Source: Ramazzottius varieornatus
Taxonomy: Eukaryota; Tardigrada; Eutardigrada; Parachela; Ramazzottiidae
Direction: 5' to 3'
NCBI GenBank assembly: GCA_001949185.1
Contig: BDGG01000011.1
Location: 1,474,597-1,538,596, forward strand
Length of the DNA: 64,000 nt
The notes beneath the pieces are model-generated. The model was not told the origin of the DNA and ran no database searches. It worked only from the letters and a program-made list of their open reading frames with translations. Made by a program: the position numbers and the translations under genes. Shown piece after piece: positions 12,209 through 21,798 of the stretch (positions are counted from its first letter, which is position 1; the number at the start of each line of letters is the position of its first letter).

Positions 12209-12662
12209 GGCACCTTTTATAAGGTTGCAGTCTCGACTGTGGCGACATGTGATCATGAAACCCGTTTCTCACGGGGAGCTTTTGGATTGAAGGTAGTCGG
12301 AGAACTGACTCTGTGTACAAAGAGTTTTCTTATTTTTGATTTTAAGCGTGCACTGTCACGGTTTACCAGTTTCCTTGTCTCACACTGTACTCACTCTTGT
12401 CGAGGCTTTCAGAAGCGCTTTTGTTTTATCGAAGATGATAATGTATGTCAGACTGGATAGCTGTCATGAAGTTATTCGGGACTAAGATTTAGGGGGAAGA
12501 GATTTTCTTTCGTGACGACTTATCCGGGTTCCGTAAGTGCGGCGCTTCATCTCGTTGTCGGCTTCGGCTTCCCATGACGTCTGGAGGTCACCAAACTCTT
12601 ATCGGTGCCGGAAGAGGTTTCCTCTATTCTAAATTACGGCGCTTCGGAAAAACTCACGAAGA

Positions 12663-13258
12663 TTAAACGTTCCCTCTGCCAGGTTTCATCAGCATTCTTT
12701 CAAAGATGCTCACTGGCATCAGGCGCCGAACAGGCTTGGGTCGTTGCTTGTACATCGCTCGAAGACGCTCCGCCGGCGACAAGATAGAAAAGAACCTCTG
12801 TAGATCAAAACTGATGATCTCGAGAAAACAAGAATGGGAAATACCACGATCGATACTTGGGAGCTCGGCGGACGAGCTCGACAAGATTAGTTTTTCGGGT
12901 GGCGCACGTTGCCAGTATAATCAGCTGAACGTGTGCGCCACGTGGAACAGCGATCTCGGCAGTTTCATTACCGATGCAGTCTTGCTCTTACTTTTGTGGG
13001 TGCTGGTTCGACGATTTGGGAGAGTTCAGCCAGGAATCCTCCAGGTACGACAAGCGGACTTGCGCCGCTGTTCATTTCAATGTTATCGTCCATCGTCGTA
13101 GGTGGCGCAATCTGGGAAGGAATTTGTGGGGACGAGGCCCAGTTCTGATCATCACCGTACGACACTTCCGGTTCAATCAACTCCTCGGATGGAACGATAG
13201 CAGCGAGGGCCTTACTGTGCCACAGTATCCACAACAGACCAAAAGAAGTCTGTAACAT
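12663..13258 (-). CDS. Small secreted protein, 133 aa, candidate neuropeptide precursor
   Basis: Two exons, 13258-12992 and 12797-12663, are joined by AAA|GTAAGA and CTACAG|AGG, giving 133 codons. The N-terminus is a signal peptide (MLQTSFGLLWILWHSKALA). An acidic, Ser/Pro-rich spacer without cysteines follows. The C-terminal 45 residues begin exactly at the splice junction, which creates a Lys-Arg pair (TK|RFF), and contain a second dibasic site (PVRR) and a final PGRGNV. Processing at KR, RR and Gly-Arg would release a segment ending MLMKP with the Gly available for amidation. This is the layout of a neuropeptide precursor, but no known family matched. The intron carries palindromic repeat A. 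An unspliced reading gives 96 residues. Function is inference from layout only. Confidence 0.5.
12875..12965. repeat. Palindromic repeat family A, copy with both outer arms
   Basis: GAGCTCGACAAGATTAG precedes GGTGGCGCACG, and CGTGTGCGCCACGTGG is followed by CGATCTCGGCAG. This copy shows that the family is a long palindrome with outer arms on both sides. It lies in the intron of the small secreted gene. Confidence 0.75.
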
Positions 13259-13791
13259 GGTGGAAGCTATCCAGAAACGAAGTTCTGGAAAATACAGGCG
13301 ACAGACACAAAACTAAACTGTCGTGCGATGGATCTTTATAAAGATGGACGGTAGGAATTCCACTCTTTACGCACGAGGATCTTACGATTGACGCTCGGTC
13401 GTGAAACAGGAATACTTTGCTGGGCCTTTAATCTGGAGGATGGTTCGAGGAGTTCGTGACTTAACTGTCACGCGTCTGCTGAGGTTCATGGTTCTTCACT
13501 CTACCGGCTGATCTGCGAAAGGCCTGGTGACAGCATCAAAGGGATCCCGAGGCTGATATCTCGAGGACAGTACGTGACTGGGTAAAGGTTATGGCAATGC
13601 AAACCAGGAACGTCCCAATGGAGGTCTTCGCCGGAGATAAAAACGTATCACCAAAAATCATTTAGAAAAGAAGAATTTTTTGTAACAGATACAGTACAAG
13701 AACACATATATACATACAAAAACACAAAAATCACGAGCAATACAGTATCAAATAAAATATTCAAAAATAAATTCATTAACATGGAAGGATC

Positions 13792-15633
13792 TCAAATTAA
13801 ACTCCGTAACAAATTTTCTCCATAATTTCCATGCGGAGCCTCGCGAACCTTTTTGACCGGTACCTTCTGTCCAGGTCTCGACTGGAGGTACCATTCAGGA
13901 ATAAAGTTCCATCGAGAGCCAGGAGCTTCTTCGCTGACATTAACCCCACTCTTTCCCGGAGACCATTCGAACTTGTATGCCGCCCTATGTCAAACCGTAA
14001 GATACTGTACAATTTACTATGGCTTCGTAGAGCAGACTTACTTGTCATAGTCTTTCGCGACAACCTGGCCAACAAATTTCAGGAACCCATCCAGGAAATT
14101 CAGACAGACTTCCTGCTTCCACACGCTATCCTTCAGCCCATGTCTCGATGCTTCCTCTTATAGCAAAAAAACTGAAAACTGATTTCTCAGGACCACGAAA
14201 TATATTTACGAACTTTTGCCAGCAGAGGTAACTTTACAGTGGCGACTTCCTCCGTCTTCTCGACGACGCCATCGCCGTTACGAAAGCCAATGAGGATCTT
14301 GGGTACTCCGCAGATAGCGCTTTGAGCCCAATACTTCAACAACTTTGGACCACTGCGAGCAAAAGAAGAAAAAAACAGGAACTCGATAGACATACGACGA
14401 GACCGCTCTTTCAAGTGGCGCACGCGCTCAACAGATAACGTGAAAAACGTGCGCCACTTGGGAAAACAATCTAATCGAGCGGCGCACGTTTTCGGTGTTA
14501 TTGGCCAACAGAGTGCGCCACTCGAAAAAGCGAGCTTGTCGAGCTTGTTTACCGAGCCCTTAAGACCATTATTGTAGCCCAACAGTACTATAAAAACCTG
14601 TTGGTACCATAGAAAGGTTTGTTTGACGCTGAGATCCAGCCCCGGATAGAGCTTGGTGGTCTTCAACTCCACGTAACAGAAGGGCGCCGGCGTTGTCGGT
14701 GGTGCCTTGGGGTCCAGACAGTCCATCTCTCCTACCAACAGAATCCCTGTATCGCTCAGCTTGGTGTAGATGACCGAGTGAAAGCCTTCAGAGTTGTTGA
14801 TAGGTCCTTGAAAGGCTTGTGGATCTTCTGGGGGAACCTGCATGTATTGCTCAAACTTGTAACCCCTGAAAGGAGGAAGTCAAAAAACTCTTCATGGATC
14901 AAAATCGCGAAAATCATTCTTGTCCACTGGCGCACGGTTCTAGCCAGTAACACGGGAAACGTGCGCCAGTTGGGAAGACGGTCTTGTCGAGCGGGTTTCC
15001 CGAGCTTCAGTTGATAGAATCTTTACCAGTACATAAAATTTTCCTTCTCTTCAGTCCCGTTCTCCCAACGATATACATCTTGTTCCGTTTCGAACTTGGT
15101 CAAGTAGAGGACTCCGTCGATGCGACAAACAACGAAGATCCAGCCGTCATTCTTCTCGTACGGCGTCATCATCAAATCGGTGAGGCTTCCTCGCACGCAA
15201 ACGACCAGCTCCTTCTTACGAGACCTAAAAAGATCTTTTCTAAAACAACCGTCCTAAAAATAGGGAAAACAATAGTACGAACTGAGCGAACTTACTTGTG
15301 GCTCTGTTTGCGGAAGAGGAATTCTTGAGGGTGGAGGAGGATCCAGTGCAAGAAATGGTCCAAATGTTCATTCATCCTGGCGCCTTCGTCGAACTTCTTA
15401 TAGGTATCGAAGCCTTCCTTGAGGTCCAGGGAGAGTGGGTAGGATGGTCGGCGGAGCAGCAGCCTCAGTCCCCGGGCGTCATCGTGGAATTCACGTCGGG
15501 TTTCGTTCACATAGGAAAGGGAGAAGCAGCCGATTTCCGCAGGTTCCGAGAGGTCAGGCAGCGCTTTCTGGAACTGATGGACATCTTTCGTCGACGAGGA
15601 CGGGAACGTAACATGAAGACGACGGGAATCCAT
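13792..15633 (-). CDS. DXO: DXO/Rai1-family decapping exoribonuclease, 414 aa
   Basis: Six exons, 15633-15296, 15224-15027, 14865-14608, 14352-14210, 14156-14042 and 13984-13792, sum to 415 codons. DXO removes incomplete or non-canonical (including NAD) caps and degrades the RNA, in nuclear mRNA quality control. The family's metal-site motifs are present: GYKFEQY at about residue 179, GEMDCLDP at about 224 (the ExD pair) and CYVELKTTK at about 243 (the ExK pair). Later come LLKYWAQS, GVPKILIGFRN, CLNFLDGFLKF and FEWSPGKSGV. Length matches the family at about 400. The donor at ATG|GTACCA for exon 3 was chosen because it alone keeps phase into GPKLLKYW. Two introns hold palindromic repeat A. 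It is divergent with SNRPD1. Confidence 0.9.
14416..14575. repeat. Palindromic repeat family A, two copies in a DXO intron
   Basis: AAGTGGCGCACG ... CGTGCGCCACTTGG (14419-14462) is followed by GCGGCGCACG ... GTGCGCCACTCG (14481-14524), each with a GTCGAG tail. The loop of the first copy is inverted relative to the second. Confidence 0.8.
14926..15005. repeat. Palindromic repeat family A copy in a DXO intron
   Basis: ACTGGCGCACGG ... CGTGCGCCAGTTGGG with tail GTCTTGTCGAGCGGG. Compensating changes are visible: GGCGC faces GCGCC, and ACTGG faces CCAGT. Confidence 0.8.
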
Positions 15634-15949
15634 TGTTCACAAACTTCTGAGTGCTCGCAGAGAGGCCGAAACAGAAGGAGTGAAGTGGCCGGTGTCCAGT
15701 CTGGTCTGCAAAGATTCATAACTATGGTCTTCCGGTCCTCAAGGGTCAAGCTGTTTTCAGGTGTTCAAGGCTAACTGGCACGGACTGCACTAGTTGCCCT
15801 GGGCGAACAGCTTTCGCCCAGCTGTAGGTTTTAATTTTCGGAATTTTATCTTCCGAGACATATTCTCATTTTGTTTTCCTTCCAGTTGCCGAATCGGCTT
15901 CCCTAGCAATTCCCATTTGCAAGTTGATATCATCTTGGAAGCAGACACC
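15634..15949. promoter_or_regulatory. Divergent DXO / SNRPD1 promoter region, 316 bp
   Basis: The start codons of DXO (minus) and SmD1 (plus) are only 316 bp apart, so 5' UTRs and core promoters share this segment. A pyrimidine-rich stretch lies at 15826-15890. GCCCTGGGCGAACAGCTTTCGCCCAG (15798-15823) has a short inverted repeat, CTGGGCGAA facing TTCGCCCAG. No TATA box was recognised. Confidence 0.55.
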
Positions 15950-16429
15950 ATGAAGCTTGTACGTTTCCTCATGAAGCTCAGTCATGAGACAGTAACAATC
16001 GAGCTGAAGAATGGCACAGTTGTGACTGGGACAATCACAGGTAAGCCTTTGATGATTTATATTCTCGGATATCCTTCTTATAATGTTACCTTACAGGAGT
16101 CGATCCTGCCATGAATACTCATCTGCGCGCCGTGAAAATGGCACCGAAAGGCAGAGATGTAATGTCGCTAGAATCCCTGTCCATCCGTGGGAACAATATT
16201 CGCTACTATATCTTACCTGAAAATCTGCCTCTCGATTCGCTCCTTATCGACGACACGCCAAAAGCCAAGATCAAGAGAAGAGAAGCGCGACTTGGTCGAG
16301 GACGAGGTAGGAATCCTTCGTTATGTCGGTGTAGACTAGTCTGAACTTGGAATGGTGTTTGCAGGTCGGGGAAGCAGAGGAGGTCCGGGAATGCGTGGTC
16401 GTGGACGTGGACGAGGCGGACGGCGTTGA
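15950..16429 (+). CDS. SNRPD1: Small nuclear ribonucleoprotein Sm D1, 121 aa
   Basis: Three exons, 15950-16040, 16097-16306 and 16365-16429, join in frame. Sm D1 is one of seven Sm proteins forming the ring around spliceosomal snRNAs. The Sm1 motif ([19 protein letters not shown]) and Sm2 motif ([16 protein letters not shown]) are intact and near-identical to animal SmD1. The C-terminus is the RG-rich tail ([12 protein letters not shown]) known in this family as a target of symmetric arginine methylation and SMN binding. Length matches the usual 119. It is head to head with DXO. Confidence 0.96.
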
Positions 16430-16813
16430 TCTGCTGCTCCTTCTTATCGCTTCACATTCGACTAGGATCCCTCTTGTTACGTTGAGAAGGATCCCGCCTA
16501 TGACTTTTAACGTTCTTCGCTGTTTGTAGAATCACTTGTAGCGGAGGAGAATATTTTTAAAATATTTTTCGAGCCAAAGCCCGAAATTCTGCGTATAGCG
16601 TTGGCCTGTTCGTTGATTCTCAGCCAGATGTTGATTGACACAATCAGAGAAGCTCGTTCCCTTTGCTTCGCCGACTTTACTGATGGCGGCTGTTCTCGTT
16701 GTTCCATTTGTTCCAACTCACTGTGCCGATTGATTGTTGATTAAACAACGACAGTGAGATTTGAAAAATCTAAAATTGATGAGCTTTTCGACTTGTGCGA
16801 GTTCGGCTCTTTC

Positions 16814-17764
16814 TTAAAAATACGAGAACAGAGATCTCCTGCTCTTTCTTGCACCATCCAAAGGATTGAAATATGCGGAAGAGAATATTCTAAAGATATT
16901 ACGGACTTCATCCACGGTAGCCACAGACCGTAAAGGCAGAGAAAGGACGTTGAAAAGCTCGATATTAATTTCTGAGAGACTATCTCGCGCAGCTGCTTGC
17001 AGAAGCTTGTAACGCAAAAATGTGTCATTTTTCTGATCCATCCGTATAACGTGGACGAAATCGACGATCAGGAAAACCATTTCGTTGGCCAGGAAGGACA
17101 GTGTAAGCTGAAGAAGAGGAGTAAGTATTTCCGCAGGAATTCTCAGTCTATCAAACCAGGAAGAACCAATCTTGAGCTTTTCCACAGCGTTCTTCTTCTC
17201 ACGCTTCTCCTGTGGTTTTAGGAAAGGAAAAGAACTTCTTCTGGCATCCGCATAAGCAAGATACTCTTTCTCTTTCATAGCTTCCGTGACGACGTTGCCC
17301 CGGAGAAGTCGCGCACGTTTGACGGAGGGTTTTACTTCATTTGTCTCCGTCAAATCCCGCAGTTCTTCCGCGGACAATCCAAGAGATTCCAGGGCTTTGT
17401 GTACAGCAGCTTTTCTGGAAGATGTTTTGGCTGTCGTCAGCTTAGTGCTTGAAGATTCCGTGTCTTTGTGCTGTATGACATCGTCGTACGCGATCAACTT
17501 CTGGACGAGGCGAGAAAGACAGCTCCGGTTGGGTGCGAGGAAAGCCAGAATGCGACAAAAAAATTCATCGGAAAGGGCTTCGTTCTCCTTCGTCTTCACT
17601 TCGGGTAGATTACTCAGCAAGAAGTTCATCTCGGACAGGACAGCTTCCCATACAATCCGCCATACTGCGCCGTTGGTCTCCTGGCAGTAGGGAAGGCCGG
17701 TGGCTGCGTGCAGGACATCCCTCACGATCGAGTGGCTCATCTGGACAATGCCAAGATAGCGCAC
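16814..17764 (-). CDS. SUPT3H: SPT3-like SAGA subunit, 5' end incomplete (316 codons seen)
   Basis: One long exon opens after a TTTGTAG acceptor at about 17765 and ends at TAA 16814-16816. The N-terminal part fits the first histone fold of SPT3: an ET..AV..V.E pattern (ETNGAVWRIVWEAVLSEM), then LSDEFF...L and LSRLVQKLIAYDD. The C-terminal part fits the second fold (EKEYLAYADARRSSFPF, then LTLSFLANEMVFLIVDFVHVIRMDQ). SPT3 links SAGA to TBP in RNA polymerase II transcription. Similarity is by pattern rather than identity, and the middle is Ser/Thr/Lys-rich. The true start codon is either MSHSI at about residue 9 of this exon or lies in an unfound upstream exon before 18276. It is divergent with SRSF1. 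Confidence 0.55.
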   Translation of the reverse strand: MRYLGIVQMSHSIVRDVLHAATGLPYCQETNGAVWRIVWEAVLSEMNFLLSNLPEVKTKENEALSDEFFCRILAFLAPNRSCLSRLVQKLIAYDDVIQHKDTESSSTKLTTAKTSSRKAAVHKALESLGLSAEELRDLTETNEVKPSVKRARLLRGNVVTEAMKEKEYLAYADARRSSFPFLKPQEKREKKNAVEKLKIGSSWFDRLRIPAEILTPLLQLTLSFLANEMVFLIVDFVHVIRMDQKNDTFLRYKLLQAAARDSLSEINIELFNVLSLPLRSVATVDEVRNIFRIFSSAYFNPLDGARKSRRSLFSYF

Positions 17765-18275
17765 CTACAAAGACACAAAGGAGTAACAAAAGGGTGCAAA
17801 CAGGAACGGCAGGATCGAACAAAACAGGCCGAACCGAGGAAGAAAATCCAGCATTTCAATTCTTCCACCGGAAATGCACAAATCGTCCCAATCAAGCGCG
17901 AGTACGCGAGATCAATCAAGTCGATTAGGTCAGAGCCGGGGAGTCACACACGTGGTCGTCTAGCTACATGACGTCACCCACTTCAAATCCGAAAATTTGT
18001 GTAAATCGATGCGTGGCTAAACGAGCAGGCCGGACTTTCATTATTCTGGGCGGCCGTGCCTGTGCGATAGCCAGTCAGGATTGACGCTTGTGTCCGTTTA
18101 GCCAACAGGAGGACCTCATAATTATTCACCAGGCAGCACTACAGTATCTAATCGGCGTCACAATTCGGAATTTCAGTCCTCCATTTTCCTCACTTTTCTC
18201 AAGTCCATCTCTTCCAAACTCTGGGAGATTCCATCGTTCCGTATCTCCTTGGACCGTTGTGATCTAAATTTGAAC

Positions 18276-19671
18276 ATGGGCGACAGGGATCGGGATCGAC
18301 GCATGTCCAACAGTCGTGTTTACGTGGGTAACCTTCCTCCTGATGTCAGAGAGCGCGATATCGAAGGTAGGCCATTTATCATGGGTCGTTTTCACACTAT
18401 CGCTTTGTTACGGGAGAAACAGTTAGAGGAATATTTGGCTGTACTCCGAGTGCCGATTCCGTGCTGATATTGTGTTTTTATTTCAGATGTTTTCCGCAAG
18501 TATGGTCGTGTGCAGCACTGTGATCTCAGAACCAACAAAGGCCCACCTTTCGCCTTCGTGGACTTTGAAGACAAACGGTAGAATTCTGCTTTGTATTCTG
18601 GAGGGATCTGTGACCATCAAAGAGTATTTTCTGCGATGGTGAATGTGGGAAAAGATGTTATTGGGGATTCTTTTTTTCAGAGACGCCGAAGACGCAGTGC
18701 ACGGACGGGACGGATATGACCTTGATGGCTACAAGATCCGGGTGGAATTTCCACGTGAGTTATTTCATCTCTGTTTTCATTCCGTTACGGGCTTGAATGT
18801 TCTTCCTTGATTTCCTCTTCGATGGTTTTGTGGGATAATCGAATGTGTGTGGTTTTTTCGTCGAACAGGAGCATTGAGGGATAGAGATGGTGGTCGCGGT
18901 GGCAACAGGTTCGGAGACCGGAACGGCGGGGGATTCGGCGGGCGGGGCGGCTATGGAGATCGTCGGGGCGGGGGTTTCGGGGGTGACAGGCGCGGAGGCG
19001 GCGCTAACCTGCGTCGCTCCAAATATCGCGTGATCATTTCGGGTAAGCGAGTGCTTGATTGGGTGAATTTGCTGGTTTACTTTACTGTGGTGACTGCTTC
19101 CGTTTCGGTTGTCTTCCTGTCTCCAAAGTTTTCTTCCTTGTTGCAGGATTACCTCCGTCTGGCAGCTGGCAAGACCTAAAGGACCATCTGCGAGAAGCAG
19201 GTGATGTCTGTTACGCCGATGTCAGCAAGGATGGCAGCGGAGTGGCAGAGTTCATGCGGTACGAAGACATGAAGTACGCCATCAAGAAGCTGGACGATAC
19301 CAAGTTCCGCTCTCACGAGGTGAGCTTACCTTCTTTCTTTTCATCGGGAGAACTGATTGTGAGAAAGGTGTTTGTGTGTTTTGCAGGGAGAAACTGGCTA
19401 CATTCGCATCAAAGCGGAAGATCGTGGATCGCGCAGTCCGCGTTCACCTGCTGGTCGAAGCCGTAGCCGATCGCCAGTGACTCGCGCACCGAGGGCCACG
19501 TCGCCCGGTGCTGAGGCCAATGGTGAGAAGCGTGGTTCGGATTCGGCAGCTGAGCGAAGCGGTGGGGGTAAACGCGATCGTAGTGGCTCGCGTTCTCGCA
19601 GCCGCTCGTCGCATTCCAAGTCGCGCTCCAAGACGCCAGCTTCGCGCTCTCCATCCCGCGAGCGGGAATGA
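18276..19671 (+). CDS. SRSF1: Serine/arginine-rich splicing factor 1 (SF2/ASF), 295 aa
   Basis: Six exons, 18276-18366, 18487-18577, 18681-18754, 18869-19042, 19147-19319 and 19387-19671, join in frame. SRSF1 binds exonic enhancers and promotes 5' splice-site use; it also shuttles to the cytoplasm. RRM1 has RNP2 (RVYVGNL) and RNP1 (PFAFVDFED). A long Gly-rich linker full of GGFGG and RRGG units follows. RRM2 is the pseudo-RRM with the signature SWQDLKD. The C-terminal RS domain ends SRSPSRERE. It is longer than the vertebrate 248 residues because of the linker and RS region. Introns are short and free of repeat family A. Confidence 0.95.
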
Positions 19672-21798
19672 ACATCAGGAAGTCGCTGAACAATTCGGCA
19701 GGGAATGGAAGGAGGAAGTCTTGGAAAACAGGAAGGCATTGTTAGTGTTACGTATTGTATTTTTCAGTTTTGTTATCGAAGCATGCAGCTCGCCAGAAGC
19801 TGATGAGGAAGTGTAGCATAATCTTCTTGTCGTTTCTTTATCACTTTCCCGTTTTCGAACCGTGTCGCCATTTGTCTAACGCTGTTGGGATTTTTTCTCA
19901 GAGTTGGCTGAAGTTCATTACACACGTTGATGTCTGATGTTGGGACAGCTGGTGGGGCCTTTCTTGACTGACCTTCTCCTCGCTCGCTGGGAAACACTGG
20001 CTGACAAAACATTCGGTCGCCGCCGATAACTCTCTCATAGGACAAGTCCCGTTCTTGCTGTTCCTCTCTGTCTGGACTGTCCCTCGTGTAATATACGGAA
20101 AGTGGTCTCTGGCTTGTACGTCGAAGATGTGCAGAGTCGTCTCACAACACCGGAGGGGGAAGGAGGGAAGGATGTCCCTCTTTAGGCAGCAGCTCTCGGT
20201 CTTCTGATAGGATAGATGGCGGGGAAAACGCTGAACCGGAGGAAACAGGATTTGATCCTTCCAGTGTCCGGGGGGGATCAAAACTTGGCCTCAAGATGGC
20301 CGAAGTCCTTCCAGGGTTTAGTTCGAAAGTCCATCCGCCTTTCGATGTCCCAACAGGACCTTCGGGAACTATGGTATGGTATTGAAGAGCCGAAAGAGCT
20401 AAAGATATTTATCGTGTCGTTTCAGGTTGGTGTCATGAGCGAAACGTGGGACAGAAGAGCTCCCGTGTTTCCGTGTTGGTCAGGCACGGTTGACGTTCGC
20501 CGGAAGTGGAAGACTTCCTGTCTTTTTGTTGTCTTCTTATATTTTCTGTTTCTTTCTCCGTTTGTTCTATAGTATTATATTCCGTTGTTGATATTGCTGG
20601 CTAAATTGCGAGTTTCTGTGTTCTGTTGTCTTGCTTTGCGAGATACTGCTTCTTTCCTAATGCTTCAAGGTTCTGCGGTGTCATATTGACATTCTAAGAG
20701 TTGTGTAAGTACGTAACAAAGACCAGACATTTACGTTGACTCGCGGAATGAGCTGTGTAAACAGGCGCTACAAAATTCCTCCGGCAGCCCACGCGAGAGA
20801 TGAGAAGCGTGGAGCACAGCTCATAACTATACAGTCTATCGGGTAAGATGTTATGAGGCGCCAAGAGAGTTTACGCGCTTTCAAAGCGGAAATGGTAGCT
20901 CATGATGTCTCCTGGGCTCTTGGGATTAGTGATGCCGCCGATCAAAACGCTTTTGTCTGCTAAAGTAAACACAGGAGGTTGCTTCCTCTGAAGTGTGAAA
21001 CTGCCACTCTCCAACAGATGTGCACTGAGCTGTCGTAATCGGCTTTCCTGCCCTCGTGTGCATATCGTATCACTCGGAGGATTAGAGGATTTGGGATCAA
21101 CATCTTTTCCATCAGTATTCCATACGCATTTTCCAGCCGAGCGGCCGAGCTGCCGAGTAATCTCGGGAAGACTCCGATCCTGCTACTTCCGGTTGCAGAA
21201 TAGCCAGTGTCCGTTTTACGGTGTGTCAGAGCATTTTCGAGTGCGATAGGCTCAGTGCACATCGGGCACTCTGCCGCAGGCGTAGGGTATTGTAATCCCG
21301 TCACACTGAAAACTGGTTTGAGTGCCTCGCGGTTGGATGCCTAATTGCGTTTTACCGTTGTTTTAGACTATTACAATTACAGGTGTCCAGGTGTGATGTC
21401 CGACCGTTCTACTAATGATCTCACCCTTGGATCAATATTTTTGAGCCGCTCCATTATCTGGACAGAGGAGTCTTATCGTGTTGTCACAAGGATAAGAAGT
21501 TACGTCTAGGAATAATTGTTTGCCCCGATGAATGGACCCGTGCCCCGACCTGTTGCTGGAGCTTTGTGGTCCTAAGTTAGATGGTCAATCAACAATCAAA
21601 CCAACGGTAAGTGTTAAAACAAAGTTTTCCGCAAACTGTTTTTCTAAAATGTTCCATTGCCTCTCTAATGATGCCCTTCATCCGTCTAAATTTCAGGTCT
21701 CTGACTGGATGTCTGCGGTAATTTTGCCTGTATGGGAAGACCATGAATAGGTAACTGCGGATTTTTTTGGATTTATTGGAGCGATTATCGGATTTGCG
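19672..21798. other. Intergenic region between SRSF1 and PLC-gamma
   Basis: It should hold the SRSF1 3' UTR and the PLC-gamma 5' UTR. A GGTAAGTG donor at about 21606 and a TTTCAG acceptor at about 21696 could bound a 5' UTR intron of the latter. A minus-strand frame at 20960-21304 contains a Cys-x2-Cys motif (ECPMCTEP) after a TTTTCAG acceptor, but no partner exons were found. Nothing else was recognised. Confidence 0.4.

Noticed and set aside
20960..21304. Minus-strand frame with ECPMCTEP after a TTTTCAG acceptor
   Set aside because: A single Cys pair and one acceptor are not enough. No second metal-binding half, donor or neighbouring exon was found.
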